The position numbers and the translations under genes are program-made. The notes beneath the pieces are model-generated. The model was given only the letters and a program-made list of their open reading frames with translations, did not search any database and was not told the DNA's origin. Shown here in pieces: positions 55,048-64,000 of a stretch of 64,000 bases of DNA. This DNA comes from JAHEKB01 sp049115575 (GTDB lineage Bacteria; Bacteroidota; Bacteroidia; NS11-12g; UBA9320): NCBI GenBank assembly GCA_049115575.1, contig JAGDZU010000001.1, positions 1,054,001-1,118,000 on the forward strand, in the 5' to 3' direction. How positions within the stretch are numbered: the stretch's first letter is position 1; every line of letters begins with the position of its first letter.

Positions 55048-58000
55048 TTATTTCTTTTTCTTGTTGCGTTGAATCTTAAAGATGTCAACCACTATAGGTG
55101 TTGCAACGCACACAGACGAATAGGTACCTACAGCCACACCAACAAGCAGTGCAAAGGTAAATCCGCTTAGTCCTTCACCTCCAAATACGAACAATATCAA
55201 GATCACCAATAAGGTAGTCAATGATGTGATTAATGTTCTACTTAGGGTAGAGTTAATTGCGCTGTTTATCACACCTCCCAAGTCAGATTCGTGTTTGTGA
55301 GTGATTAGGAATTCTCTCACCCTATCAAACACTACCACCGTATCGTTAATAGAGTAACCTACTACCGTTAAGATGGCTGCTATAAATGCTTGATCTATAT
55401 CCAAACTGAAAGGCAAAATGCCCCAGAATATGGAGTAAATCGAGAATACTATCATAACATCGTGGAACAAAGCAGCTGTTGCACCCAATCCAAATCCCCA
55501 TTTTCTAAATCGTCCTACGATATAAATGAACATTCCAATCAGGGCTATTACAATGGCCCAAGTAGACCTCACTTTAATATCCTTGGCTATGGTTGGTCCA
55601 ACCTTGGAAGAAGAAAGAATATCATCTCCATCAACATCAAATTGGCTTAAAGCACTTATTAGATCTGCTTCTACTTTATCTGAAGCTTCTATTTCTTTGC
55701 TGTCAATCATATAAGAGGTGGTAATCTTAAATTGATCATTACCTCCATAGGTTTTCACTTCGTTGTTACCATCTATATTGTCGTTCAATGCTTTACGCAA
55801 GTCGGCAACATTGCCATCGTCTACTTGAACTATATAACTCCAACCACCTTTGAAATCAACACCAGTCTTAACACCGCGTGTTGCCAAAGAAATAATACCT
55901 GCAATTATGATAACTCCCGATATAGTATAGAACAATTTTCTTCTTCCAATGAAATTGATATTGAATGAAGTAAACATATTCTTGGAGAATGTAGTGTAGA
56001 AAGAAGTCTCTCTTCCTTTTTCTATATCACGATCTATAAATAGACGAGTTAAGAAAATGGATGTGAATAGAGAAGATAAAATACCTATTACCAAGATTAC
56101 AGCAAATCCCATTACAGGTCCTTTTCCAAGTACCCAAAGAATAATACCCGCAATCAAGGTAGTAATATTCGCATCTATAATAGAGGAATAAGCCCCTTGA
56201 TAACCGTCTTTAACAGCCATCTTGAAACCTTTACCCGCTCTCAATTCTTCACGAATCCGCTCAAACACGAGTACGTTGGCATCCACCGCCATACCTATGG
56301 TTAACACCAGTCCTGCCATACCTGGTAAGGTTAGAGCTGCATGTAATCCCGTAAGTACTCCGATAATGAATACGAGGTTAGCAAGCAATGCAATGTCTGC
56401 ATACATACCTGCTTTACCGTAGTAAAACATCATAAAGATGATAACCAACATGAATCCAACTGCCAGCGAAATCATACCCGCTTTAATAGCCTTGGCTCCC
56501 AATGAAGGACCAACAGTACTTTCACCTGCTATTTTAGCCGGCGCAGGTAACTTACCCGCTTTAAGTATATTAGATAAATCTTCTGCTTCTCTTTGGTCAA
56601 AGCCACCTGTAATCTCAGACATCCCGTTAGGAATCTCATTTTGAACCGTAGGTGCACTATAAACTAAATGATCAAGGACAATAGCCACAGCTTCTTTGGG
56701 GTCTAGTTTAGACGCCGCTGCAGTAATTCTTTTCCATTCTCTCGTTCCTTCTTGATTCATGGTCATGCTTACGGAAAGCTGTCCATTGATTTGTCTTGAA
56801 GGTCTGGCATCTGTAATTACATCACCAGCCAATACGGGTTCACCATCTCTGCTAGACTTTAATGCATAAAGCATGTAAAACTCTCCACTTGGGTCTGAAG
56901 ATTTGAAACTCCATTTCCAATGCAGATCTGCAGGCATAGATGCCAATACTTCTGGTGAATCAAAATAGGCCTCAAATGCAGGCATATCTTTAGCTGCAAC
57001 ATATCCAACATGAGCACCTGCTCCCCAGTTTTGATTGTCTTGACTCAAGTTAGGAATCATTTTAGACAATACTGGATTTTCCGCTAAACGCTGTTCATCT
57101 GAAATTGAATCTCCTGACGCAGTATCTGATAATGCAGCATCCAGTGATCCTGTATTATCCAGATTATCTCCGCTATCGGCCTCCGCTACTAACTCGCTTT
57201 CTTCTGCATCATCTGCAACAAGGCTAGCTTCAGCCTGAGTAGTATCTCCAAGTTTCTCTTTACCGTAAATAATCTTGTTTACAGCCTCGAGGTATGAATA
57301 AGCTTCATAGTTAGGATACACATTCCAGAACTCAAGTTTCGCCGAACTCTGTAATACCTTTCTCACCCTTGCTGGGTCATCCACACCTGGCAATTCAACC
57401 AGTATTCGTCCATTGTCTAATCTCTGAACGTTGGGCTGAGCCACACCGAACTTATCAATCCTAGTAGCGATAATTTCGAAAGCTCTGTCAATAGCGCTTT
57501 CAGACTCCTTCTTTAAGTAGTCATAGATTTCGCCATTGCTAGATTCAAAGCCATTTTCCAATTCTCCTTCTAGCTCTCTGCTGAAGAAGATGGAAGCGAG
57601 CTTGCCATCTGGTGCTATTTTGTTGTACTCAGAAGCGAGTACATCCACAAAGTTCTGCTGTCCTAAGTATCGCTTTTCTGCAGCATCTAGCGCAGAAAGG
57701 AAGGCTTGGTCTTTTGTTTTACCAGCCATTGAACGGATTATTTCTGGAGTTGCAACCTCCAGAGTCACGTTCATACCACCTTGCAAGTCAAGTCCTAAAT
57801 TCAGCTGTTCTTCTTTACACTCCTGATAAGTGAATTTCCCTATTCCCAAATTGAATACTTCAACTGGTGCAAGAGAATCATAATAGACTTTCAAGAATGA
57901 ATCTTGAGCAGTCTTGTCTTCAGGAAAAACTTGTTCCGCTTTGGCTTCTGCCTTTTTCTCAATGGAACGAGTTTTAAATGTAAAGGACAACTGATAAATA

Positions 58001-58053
58001 CTTGCTAAGATTAGCAATACTGTAATTACCTGTATAAATCCTTTATTCTTCAT
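55048..58053 (-). CDS. secDF: Fused protein-export membrane protein SecDF
   Basis: A 1001-residue fusion of SecD and SecF, which use the proton gradient to pull secreted proteins across the inner membrane. SecD motifs: LNLGLDLQGGMNVTLEV, RIDKFGVAQPNVQRLDNGRILVELPG, TLPGMAGLVLTIGMAVDANVLVFERI. SecF motifs: GVDFKGGWSYIVQV and ILTVVGYSINDTVVVFDRVRE. Within the SecD periplasmic domain lies a roughly 70-residue low-complexity insert rich in Asp, Ser, Glu and Ala (about residues 270-340). A TACTTTTG box is 37 bases upstream of the ATG (58091-58098). Confidence 0.96.
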   Translation of the reverse strand: MKNKGFIQVITVLLILASIYQLSFTFKTRSIEKKAEAKAEQVFPEDKTAQDSFLKVYYDSLAPVEVFNLGIGKFTYQECKEEQLNLGLDLQGGMNVTLEVATPEIIRSMAGKTKDQAFLSALDAAEKRYLGQQNFVDVLASEYNKIAPDGKLASIFFSRELEGELENGFESSNGEIYDYLKKESESAIDRAFEIIATRIDKFGVAQPNVQRLDNGRILVELPGVDDPARVRKVLQSSAKLEFWNVYPNYEAYSYLEAVNKIIYGKEKLGDTTQAEASLVADDAEESELVAEADSGDNLDNTGSLDAALSDTASGDSISDEQRLAENPVLSKMIPNLSQDNQNWGAGAHVGYVAAKDMPAFEAYFDSPEVLASMPADLHWKWSFKSSDPSGEFYMLYALKSSRDGEPVLAGDVITDARPSRQINGQLSVSMTMNQEGTREWKRITAAASKLDPKEAVAIVLDHLVYSAPTVQNEIPNGMSEITGGFDQREAEDLSNILKAGKLPAPAKIAGESTVGPSLGAKAIKAGMISLAVGFMLVIIFMMFYYGKAGMYADIALLANLVFIIGVLTGLHAALTLPGMAGLVLTIGMAVDANVLVFERIREELRAGKGFKMAVKDGYQGAYSSIIDANITTLIAGIILWVLGKGPVMGFAVILVIGILSSLFTSIFLTRLFIDRDIEKGRETSFYTTFSKNMFTSFNINFIGRRKLFYTISGVIIIAGIISLATRGVKTGVDFKGGWSYIVQVDDGNVADLRKALNDNIDGNNEVKTYGGNDQFKITTSYMIDSKEIEASDKVEADLISALSQFDVDGDDILSSSKVGPTIAKDIKVRSTWAIVIALIGMFIYIVGRFRKWGFGLGATAALFHDVMIVFSIYSIFWGILPFSLDIDQAFIAAILTVVGYSINDTVVVFDRVREFLITHKHESDLGGVINSAINSTLSRTLITSLTTLLVILILFVFGGEGLSGFTFALLVGVAVGTYSSVCVATPIVVDIFKIQRNKKKK

Positions 58054-58090
58054 AAAATTATAAGCTTAAAAGCTAAAAATTCTAAGGTGG

Positions 58091-58098
58091 CAAAAGTA
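58091..58098 (-). promoter_or_regulatory. Candidate -7 box for secDF
   Basis: TACTTTTG on the minus strand fits TAnnTTTG; no TTG element at standard spacing upstream. It lies in the 92-base gap after uridine kinase. Confidence 0.35.
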
Positions 58099-58145
58099 GA
58101 CTTTTGAGGTTGATTTAAAAATGAAAAGATGAAGAAGACTCAAGG

Positions 58146-58769
58146 CTACAACCGCAAGACTTCTTCAAATCGATTTATAACGATTTTCAGGCTCTCTGAG
58201 AAGTGTTGATTATTGTCTATTATTAAGTCTGAATCTACCCTATATGGTTTGAGATGATTCTGATAAGCAGGCAATACATGATTCTCCCATTGGTAGTGTA
58301 CCACTTTCTCGTCCATACCCCGCTCCTTAGTGTCCCTAGCCACTCTTCGATTTTTGGCTATGCTGTGATCGGCCTCTAAAAAGAGAGTCCAATCAAACAT
58401 CTTTCTCAACTTGGAATCGCTGAATACAAACAATCCCTCAACGAGTATGATAGGAGCAGAATTGATAAGCAAACTCTTGGGGAATTTACTGCTGTCGTTA
58501 AAGGTGTATTCTACCATTTCAACTTTCTTCCCTTTTCTCAATAGCTTTACATCTCTTACTACACGTTCAAAATCTATCGCCTCAGGTCTATCAAAATTCA
58601 CCTCTCCCATTTCATCTTTAAACTGAAGAGATATGGGTTTATAATAATTGTCCAATGATATAATGGCCAATTGTTCTTCGTTGAAATATTCCTTGAGTTG
58701 GTTAACGAATGTGGTCTTGCCTGAAGCACTACCACCTGTTAATCCAACCACAAATATTCCATGACTCAT
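58146..58769 (-). CDS. udk: Uridine kinase
   Basis: A 207-residue P-loop kinase that phosphorylates uridine/cytidine in pyrimidine salvage. Walker A is GLTGGSASGKTTFVNQL; the substrate region is ISLDNYYKPI, with NFDRPEAIDFERV and the lid arginines in KNRRVARDTKERG. The length is typical. The final segment YRVDSDLIIDNNQHF is conserved in the family. Confidence 0.93.
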   Translation of the reverse strand: MSHGIFVVGLTGGSASGKTTFVNQLKEYFNEEQLAIISLDNYYKPISLQFKDEMGEVNFDRPEAIDFERVVRDVKLLRKGKKVEMVEYTFNDSSKFPKSLLINSAPIILVEGLFVFSDSKLRKMFDWTLFLEADHSIAKNRRVARDTKERGMDEKVVHYQWENHVLPAYQNHLKPYRVDSDLIIDNNQHFSESLKIVINRFEEVLRL

Positions 58770-58853
58770 GAAACAATATTACATTGGAATTTTAAGAATT
58801 ACCAATGCCATTCATCCAACTAATTTGCTTTCTTATCGAGACCTCCTAAAAAC

Positions 58854-58896
58854 AGTGGAAACTTATTTGGTTTTGAAAGTTTCCACTTTACTTTTG
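58854..58896 (+). promoter_or_regulatory. tetR-efflux operon promoter with an 11-bp inverted-repeat operator
   Basis: TTG (58867-58869), a 19-base spacer and TACTTTTG (58889-58896) give an exact Bacteroidota promoter. A perfect 11-bp inverted repeat, AGTGGAAACTT (58854-58864) and AAGTTTCCACT (58877-58887), separated by 12 bases, brackets the -33 element and fills most of the spacer. This is the expected place for the TetR product to bind and repress its own operon. The start codon is 8 bases after the -7 box. Confidence 0.72.
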
Positions 58897-58904
58897 CCCC
58901 AAAT

Positions 58905-59498
58905 TTGGAGACAAAAGAACTCATATTGCACAAATCTTTGAATATGTTTAAGACGCTTGGCGTTAAAAGCGTAAGCATGGATGATATAGCTAAAGAGCTG
59001 AGTATCAGTAAAAAAACCATATACCAGCACTATAAAGACAAGAAGGAATTAGTTAACGAGGCCTTTGGTCATGATCTTGAATTGGATAAAAGAGCATGCA
59101 TGGAAACTTGCGAGCAAACAGAAAATGCCATTCAGCAGTTTCTTAATATCAGCTCTTTTATAAGCAATAATTTAAAAGACATGAACCCTGCCGTACTTTA
59201 CGATTTACGCAAGTACTACCCTGAGTGTTCTAACCGCTTTGATAACTTCACCAAAGAGGTTGTTTATGAATTTATGCTTAACAACATTGTCATTGGAATT
59301 GAACAAGGACTTTATAGGAAGGATCTCCATCCCGAATTTGCCTCTACCATTTATATTTCATTAGTAAGGGAGTTTACCACGATGGGATTAAATCAACTAG
59401 GCTTGAAATTACAAAATCTGCATAAAGAGATGATTACATACCATCTCTACGCTATATGTACCACTAAAGGAATCAATTATTTCAAAAAACATTTATAA
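58905..59498 (+). CDS. TetR/AcrR-family transcriptional regulator
   Basis: A 197-residue repressor. The N-terminal HTH is standard: ILHKSLNMFKTLGVKSVSMDDIAKELSISKKTIYQHYKDKKELVNEA. The rest is a helical ligand-binding domain. Starting at the TTG (58905) keeps helix 1, giving METKELILHKSL as in relatives; the first ATG (58944) would remove it. It sits 2 bases before the efflux tolC gene and behind an inverted-repeat promoter, so autoregulation of the pump operon is inferred. Confidence 0.9.
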   Translation: METKELILHKSLNMFKTLGVKSVSMDDIAKELSISKKTIYQHYKDKKELVNEAFGHDLELDKRACMETCEQTENAIQQFLNISSFISNNLKDMNPAVLYDLRKYYPECSNRFDNFTKEVVYEFMLNNIVIGIEQGLYRKDLHPEFASTIYISLVREFTTMGLNQLGLKLQNLHKEMITYHLYAICTTKGINYFKKHL

Positions 59499-59500
59499 AA

Positions 59501-60871
59501 ATGAATAAGCTATTTACTCTAATCATTCTTTTTATTTCTGCTCTGGCAGGAGCTCAAGAATTAAGCTTGAGTTTGGATGAAGCCATTGCAAAAGCAATGG
59601 AACATAATCCAGAATTAAACAATGCACAACTCGACGTAGAAAGTTCCGAGGCCAAAGTAAAAGAAGTGCTTTCCACCGGATTACCACAAGTAAACGGGAA
59701 TGTGAATTTTACTCATAACTTGGAAATTCCTACATCTGTGCTACCTGATTTTATCTCTCCTTCTGTGTACGGGGTATTGTTCGCTGAAAACTTGCTTCCG
59801 AGCAAGGACATTCAAATAGGATCATTTCCAGCCCAGTTTGGAGTACCCTACAGCATGCAGGCTACAGTTGGTTTGAACCAATTAGTATTTGACGGCACAT
59901 ACTTCTTAGGCTTAAAGGCGGCTTCAGAATTTGTGAAAATCAATGAACTAATTGCCTCTAAGTCTGAAATTGATGTAAGAGAGGGGGTTATGAAAGCATA
60001 TTATATGGCACTTATCTCGGAACAAAACTTAATACAATTAGACAAGAGTTTAACTAACCTTGAGAAAGTAGAAGCAGAAACTAAAGCCATGTATGAGGCT
60101 GGATTCGCTGAGAAGTTAGATCACGATAGAATTATCCTATCTGTTTCTACTTTAAAAGTGAATATCAATAACCTAAAGATGCAATCGGAGCTTGCACTTA
60201 AGCTTCTCCTAAATGCTATTGGCTTAGATGTAAACCAGGATGTAAGCTTAACAACTTCGCTGCCAGAATTCAATTCAACTAATTTCAACGCAAGCTATGG
60301 AGCCGATTTATCTGCAGCGAATCGAATTGAGTTTCAAATGCTTGAACAACAGCAGCTTCTTAACAGCTTGAGTTTAAAGCGATACAAAATGGGATATATT
60401 CCTAGTATTTATCTCAACGCAAACATGGGTTATAACACCTTTGCTCAAGATGGAAGCATTGGCGATTTAGGAGCTGAATGGTTCCCCTTAGCATCTTACG
60501 GCTTAAACCTGAACATACCCATATTTGATGGTCTTTACAAAAAAGCTAAAAGCGATCAGGTTAAGATTGATATCATGAAAACCGACAATAGTATTGCTCA
60601 GCTCACTAACGGTATCAACCTAGAAGTTGCACAATCCAGAAGTGTTTACATAAATGCTTTACAAAACATGGAACTTCAAAAGAACAATATGGAATTGGCA
60701 GAAAGCATCTATAATACAACTACCATTAAATTCAAAGAAGGAGTAGGAAGCTCATTTGAAATGGTTCAAGCGGAAAGCGACTTGACCACTGCAAATACCA
60801 ACTACTTAAACGCACTTTATCAATTAAACATAGCAAAAATCAGCCTTGACAAAGCATTAGGCAATTTATAA
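59501..60871 (+). CDS. TolC-family outer-membrane efflux protein
   Basis: A 456-residue outer-membrane channel of a tripartite pump. Signal peptide LFTLIILFISALAGAQ; then two homologous helical halves with the OEP pattern: LDEAIAKAMEHNPELNNAQLDVESSEAKVKEV and the C-terminal GVGSSFEMVQAESDLTTANTNYLNALY. It is followed 8 bases later by the membrane-fusion protein. Substrates are unknown. Confidence 0.92.
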   Translation: MNKLFTLIILFISALAGAQELSLSLDEAIAKAMEHNPELNNAQLDVESSEAKVKEVLSTGLPQVNGNVNFTHNLEIPTSVLPDFISPSVYGVLFAENLLPSKDIQIGSFPAQFGVPYSMQATVGLNQLVFDGTYFLGLKAASEFVKINELIASKSEIDVREGVMKAYYMALISEQNLIQLDKSLTNLEKVEAETKAMYEAGFAEKLDHDRIILSVSTLKVNINNLKMQSELALKLLLNAIGLDVNQDVSLTTSLPEFNSTNFNASYGADLSAANRIEFQMLEQQQLLNSLSLKRYKMGYIPSIYLNANMGYNTFAQDGSIGDLGAEWFPLASYGLNLNIPIFDGLYKKAKSDQVKIDIMKTDNSIAQLTNGINLEVAQSRSVYINALQNMELQKNNMELAESIYNTTTIKFKEGVGSSFEMVQAESDLTTANTNYLNALYQLNIAKISLDKALGNL

Positions 60872-60879
60872 TATCACAT

Positions 60880-62028
60880 ATGAAAGCAATTAAAACAACA
60901 ATCCCGTTTCTTGTTCTTATCCTAATAGCAGCATGCAGCAAACCGGATGAAAACACCTTAGAAGCCAAGCAAAAAGAGCTCAAAGACAAAGAAACTGAGT
61001 TAGCTGACCTCAAAGCAGAGATTAGCAAGATTAAGCAAGAGATTATTGAAATGGATACTAATGCTCGCAGCAATGCAATTGCGGTTAGGGCCATTGATAT
61101 TCAAGCTGGAATGTTCAAGAATCCATTCCAAATTCAGGGATTAGTAGAATCAGACCAAAATGTGATGATTTCCCCTGAAGTGCCCGCTAAATTGATTAAG
61201 ATCCATGTAAAAGAAGGTCAAAAAGTATATAAAGGCCAACTCATCGCAACCTTAGATGGTTCAGTGGCAAGCTCCCAAATCTCAGAGCTTGAAAATGCAT
61301 TGATACTCGCTAGAACCAACTACGAAAAACAAGAGCGCTTATGGAACCAAAACATTGGATCTGAAATGCAATATCTACAAGCTAAGAACAACTATGAGAA
61401 TTTACAGAAGAGCATTAATACCGCCAGACAGCAATTGGGTAAATACAGCTTGAGATCTCCAATTAACGGAACGGTTGATGCTATTATGGCCAATGAAGGA
61501 GAATTGGTTGGTAGTTTAACTGGAGGACCCATTGCTCGTGTAGTTAACTTGAAAGATATTAAAGTAAAAGCCAAAGTTTCTGAGAGATACATCAGCATGA
61601 TGAACAAAGGACAAGATGTGCAGTTGCACTTCCCGTCTATAGATCTCACATTGAATGAGAAAATAGCTGCGGTTGGTAATGTTATAGATGCAAATAACAG
61701 AACGTTTACGCTCATTATTAAGCCATCTTCCAACTTGTCTCAGCTCAAACCTAACATGCTGTCTATGATCACGGCTTACGACTTTATTCAAGACAATACC
61801 ATAAGCGTTCCCACCCGTCTAGTACGCACCACAGGAGAAGATTACTTTGTTTATGTAATCAATTCAAATGGCAACAAAATGGTAGTAGAAAAAAGAATTA
61901 TTGAAATCGGGCAGCAGTTTCCTTCTGCCACTATAATTACCAAAGGACTTGAAAACGGAGATCGATTAATCACAGAAGGTGTTAATAATGTTATCCCTGG
62001 AGATGAGGTTAAGGTTATAGAAGGTTAA
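60880..62028 (+). CDS. RND efflux periplasmic adaptor (membrane-fusion lipoprotein)
   Basis: A 382-residue adaptor with lipobox LIAAC. A predicted short coiled coil (residues 25-58, Glu/Lys-rich) precedes the lipoyl half-motif VMISPEVPAKLIKIHVKEGQKVYKGQLIATLD, a helical hairpin, the second half-motif LRSPINGTVDAIMANEGELV, a beta-barrel domain and the membrane-proximal domain (SVPTRLVRTTGEDYFVYVI). The N-terminal coiled coil is an addition to the minimal AcrA layout. Confidence 0.92.
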   Translation: MKAIKTTIPFLVLILIAACSKPDENTLEAKQKELKDKETELADLKAEISKIKQEIIEMDTNARSNAIAVRAIDIQAGMFKNPFQIQGLVESDQNVMISPEVPAKLIKIHVKEGQKVYKGQLIATLDGSVASSQISELENALILARTNYEKQERLWNQNIGSEMQYLQAKNNYENLQKSINTARQQLGKYSLRSPINGTVDAIMANEGELVGSLTGGPIARVVNLKDIKVKAKVSERYISMMNKGQDVQLHFPSIDLTLNEKIAAVGNVIDANNRTFTLIIKPSSNLSQLKPNMLSMITAYDFIQDNTISVPTRLVRTTGEDYFVYVINSNGNKMVVEKRIIEIGQQFPSATIITKGLENGDRLITEGVNNVIPGDEVKVIEG

Positions 62029-62049
62029 TCACCCATAAAAAGTATTCAA

Positions 62050-64000
62050 ATGAGTAAGATAAAAGAAGTAATCAAGGAGTTTAAACTCTCCACCTGGGCA
62101 GTCAATAACAAGATTAGCGTCTATGTGATGATAGCTATAATAGCGCTTATAGGTGCTCAAAGCTATAATACTATGCCCAAGGAAAGTTTTCCTGAGATTA
62201 AACAGCCTATAGTTTACATTAATACGGCTTACCCAGGAAACTCACCAGTGGATATGGAAAATTTAGTTTCCAGACCCATAGAAAAGGAAGTTAATACGAT
62301 TACAGGCTTAAAGAAGGTCACTTCTACTTCAATACAGGATTTCTCCATAATTATTGCCGAATTTGAACTGGATGTTCCAACAGATGAAGCAACTCAGGAA
62401 GTAAAGGATGCGGTTGATAGGGCACAAATGAATCTTCCCAATGACCTCCCTGCAGACCCTACCATTTTGGAAATGGATTTTTCCGAATTTCCAGTAATGA
62501 ACGTGAATGTTTCTGGAGATTATCCTCAGGAAAAGCTGAAAGATTATGCGGAATACCTCAAAGACAAAATTGAAAATCTGAACGAGATTTCTGCCGCCGA
62601 TATTACAGGTCTTACAGAAGATGAAGTTGAAGTTTCTATAGATCGTGTAAAAATGGAAGCTTTAGAAATTAACCTTCAAGACGTTGAGAATGCCATATCA
62701 GGTGAAAATGTTACTATGAGTGGAGGTGATATCAAAAGTATAGAAGGGAGTGACATTACCAGAAGGAGCATTCGTATAGATGGTGAATTCAAAGACTATA
62801 GAGATATTGAAAATGTAATAGTCAAGAATGAAAATCAGAAAATTGTCTATTTAAGAGATATAGGCAGTGTGAGTTTTGGTCCTAAAGAGCCCACCAGTTT
62901 TGCCAGATTAGACGGCAATCCTGTGGTGAGTTTGGATATCAAAAAGAAGAGTGGTGCCAATCTTATCAATGCGGCAGACAAGATTCAACAATTGGTTAAA
63001 GATGCCAAGGCAGATTATTTCCCCAAAGACTTACAAGTAGTAATAACAAATGACCAATCCAAGTTCACTAAGAACATGGTGAACAACTTGGAGAACAGTA
63101 TAATCATGGGTGTTCTCTTGGTTATTGGTGTGCTTATTTTCTTCTTAGGATTGAGGAATTCCATGTTTGTGGGTATAGCTATTCCACTTTCTATGCTTAT
63201 GGGTGTGGCTATTTTAAATTTCAGTGGAACATCATTGAATATGATGGTGCTCTTCTCATTGATTCTAGCACTTGGTATGCTTGTAGACAATGGAATTGTA
63301 ATCGTTGAAAACATCTACAGAATGTATGCCGATAGAGGCAAAGAGAAAAATGAAGCGTCCAAACAAGGGACCGGAGAAGTTGCTACAGCTATTATAGCAT
63401 CAACGGCTACAACAGTAGCAGCTTTTTTACCTCTCATGTTCTGGGAAAGCTTAATGGGCGAGTTCTTTAAATACATGCCTATTACCCTAGTAATTGTGCT
63501 ATCTTCTTCACTTTTTGTGGCTCTAGTGGTAAACCCTGTGCTTACATCTGATTGGATGATGAAGGGTAATAAAGAAAAGGGTACTCCCAGAAAATTCTGG
63601 ATACGTATGGCCTTAGTACTTGTGGCTGCGGTCTTCTTTTATGTAGTGGGTGGCGCGCTTGTAGGAGGTCTGTTTGTGGTTGGATTTATTTTATCCATTA
63701 CCAACAGATACTTCTTAAGACCTGGTGGTGACTACTTCATGGCCAACATAATGCCAAAGCTTGAAAGCGGATATTCCAGATTTATTAAGTCTGCATTATC
63801 CGGCTGGAAACCTTATGGCTATGTAGGTGGAATAGTGGTGTTCTTCATTTTCACCATGGGAATATTTGGTTCATTTACACCTCCGATTGTTTTCTTCCCA
63901 GACACAGAACCTAATATGGTCAATGTGTTTATAGAAACTCCTTTAGGGACTGATATAGAGAAAACGAATGAGATTACTGAAGAATTGGAATCACGAATTA
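62050..64000 (+). CDS. RND efflux inner-membrane transporter (partial, C-terminus off the right edge)
   Basis: The frame opens at ATG 62050 (MSKIKEVIKEFKLSTWAVNN) and has no stop to 64000 (650 codons visible of about 1050-1150 expected). The first membrane helix is VMIAIIALIGAQSY, then the porter signature FPEIKQPIVYINTAYPGNSP, and after the first porter loop the membrane block MVLFSLILALGMLVDNGIVIVENIYR. The relay aspartate is in MLVDNGIV, with one Asp where AcrB has two. A GSFTPPIVFFPDTEPNMVNVF segment begins the second periplasmic loop. Third gene of the tripartite pump; substrate class unknown. Confidence 0.93.
   Translation, partial: MSKIKEVIKEFKLSTWAVNNKISVYVMIAIIALIGAQSYNTMPKESFPEIKQPIVYINTAYPGNSPVDMENLVSRPIEKEVNTITGLKKVTSTSIQDFSIIIAEFELDVPTDEATQEVKDAVDRAQMNLPNDLPADPTILEMDFSEFPVMNVNVSGDYPQEKLKDYAEYLKDKIENLNEISAADITGLTEDEVEVSIDRVKMEALEINLQDVENAISGENVTMSGGDIKSIEGSDITRRSIRIDGEFKDYRDIENVIVKNENQKIVYLRDIGSVSFGPKEPTSFARLDGNPVVSLDIKKKSGANLINAADKIQQLVKDAKADYFPKDLQVVITNDQSKFTKNMVNNLENSIIMGVLLVIGVLIFFLGLRNSMFVGIAIPLSMLMGVAILNFSGTSLNMMVLFSLILALGMLVDNGIVIVENIYRMYADRGKEKNEASKQGTGEVATAIIASTATTVAAFLPLMFWESLMGEFFKYMPITLVIVLSSSLFVALVVNPVLTSDWMMKGNKEKGTPRKFWIRMALVLVAAVFFYVVGGALVGGLFVVGFILSITNRYFLRPGGDYFMANIMPKLESGYSRFIKSALSGWKPYGYVGGIVVFFIFTMGIFGSFTPPIVFFPDTEPNMVNVFIETPLGTDIEKTNEITEELESRI

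Noticed and set aside
58820..59020. Minus-strand frame over the tetR start
   Set aside because: It overlaps the tetR promoter and HTH antisense; the sense frame has a clear TetR helix-turn-helix.
1..64000. tRNA, rRNA, CRISPR array, insertion sequence or prophage
   Set aside because: Gaps between genes are too short and contain no cloverleaf-like, repeat-spacer or transposase features that I can identify.

Overview
The window is a slice of a Bacteroidota chromosome, most likely a free-living marine member of the Flavobacteriales. The evidence is the AT-rich sequence, promoter boxes of the TAnnTTTG type, almost no Shine-Dalgarno sequences, TonB-dependent receptors with carboxypeptidase-regulatory-like N-termini, a type IX secretion sorting domain, SecD-SecF fused in one chain, and lineage-typical genes (DUF1599, the DoxX/BT_3928 family, DUF6089, DUF6438, DUF937, DUF1800/DUF1501). 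I see no rRNA, tRNA, CRISPR array, prophage or insertion sequence. Coding density is very high: the largest gene-free gap is about 270 bases.

Layout. 1-2886 (minus) is the N-terminal part of a large secreted protein with tandem Ig/PKD-like repeats, cut by the left edge. 2955-7381 holds sppA, then purB, a CoA-binding protein and a TPR lipoprotein. 7378-9835 (minus) is a compact arsenic operon in transcription order arsR, arsI-like, acr3, arsC-type reductase, with a promoter and an ArsR-type palindrome directly upstream. 9932-14130 (minus) is a TonB-dependent receptor paired with a beta-helix lipoprotein. 14292-18842 has folP on one strand and, on the other, DUF1599, DoxX-like, oligopeptide-type ABC permease and shikimate kinase, every junction overlapping by four bases. 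HU, a class III aminotransferase, a small lipoprotein, a YceI protein and a haem-type TonB receptor follow. 23870-28224 (minus) carries floA, nfeD and gcvP.

28493-31330 is a tandem triplication of a DUF6089-type outer-membrane barrel gene; the middle copy has lost its basic C-terminal tail by frameshift. Then come a DUF819 membrane protein, DUF937, a DUF1800/DUF1501 exported pair, rfbC, uvrD/pcrA, a CapD/PglF-like sugar dehydratase, and the minus-strand group ftsK, lolA-like, DUF6438. 45176-48321 holds a small exported protein, a GNAT acetyltransferase, an SDR oxidoreductase, a universal stress protein and a LEA-2 lipoprotein. 48314-58769 has dnaE, a CPBP-like membrane protein, recG, secDF and uridine kinase. 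58905-64000 is a tetR-tolC-MFP-RND efflux operon, cut by the right edge, with an 11-bp inverted repeat over its promoter.

Most of the window is housekeeping. The observations most worth a second look are the eroded DUF6089 triplet; the recurrent placement of the TAnnTTTG box 7-9 bases before start codons, implying nearly leaderless mRNAs; the well-resolved arsR and tetR promoter/operator regions; the cysteine-pair tails on two arsenic proteins; the receptor/beta-helix pair; and the lone permease inside an overlapping operon. I did not find a clearly new defence, secretion or biosynthetic system.
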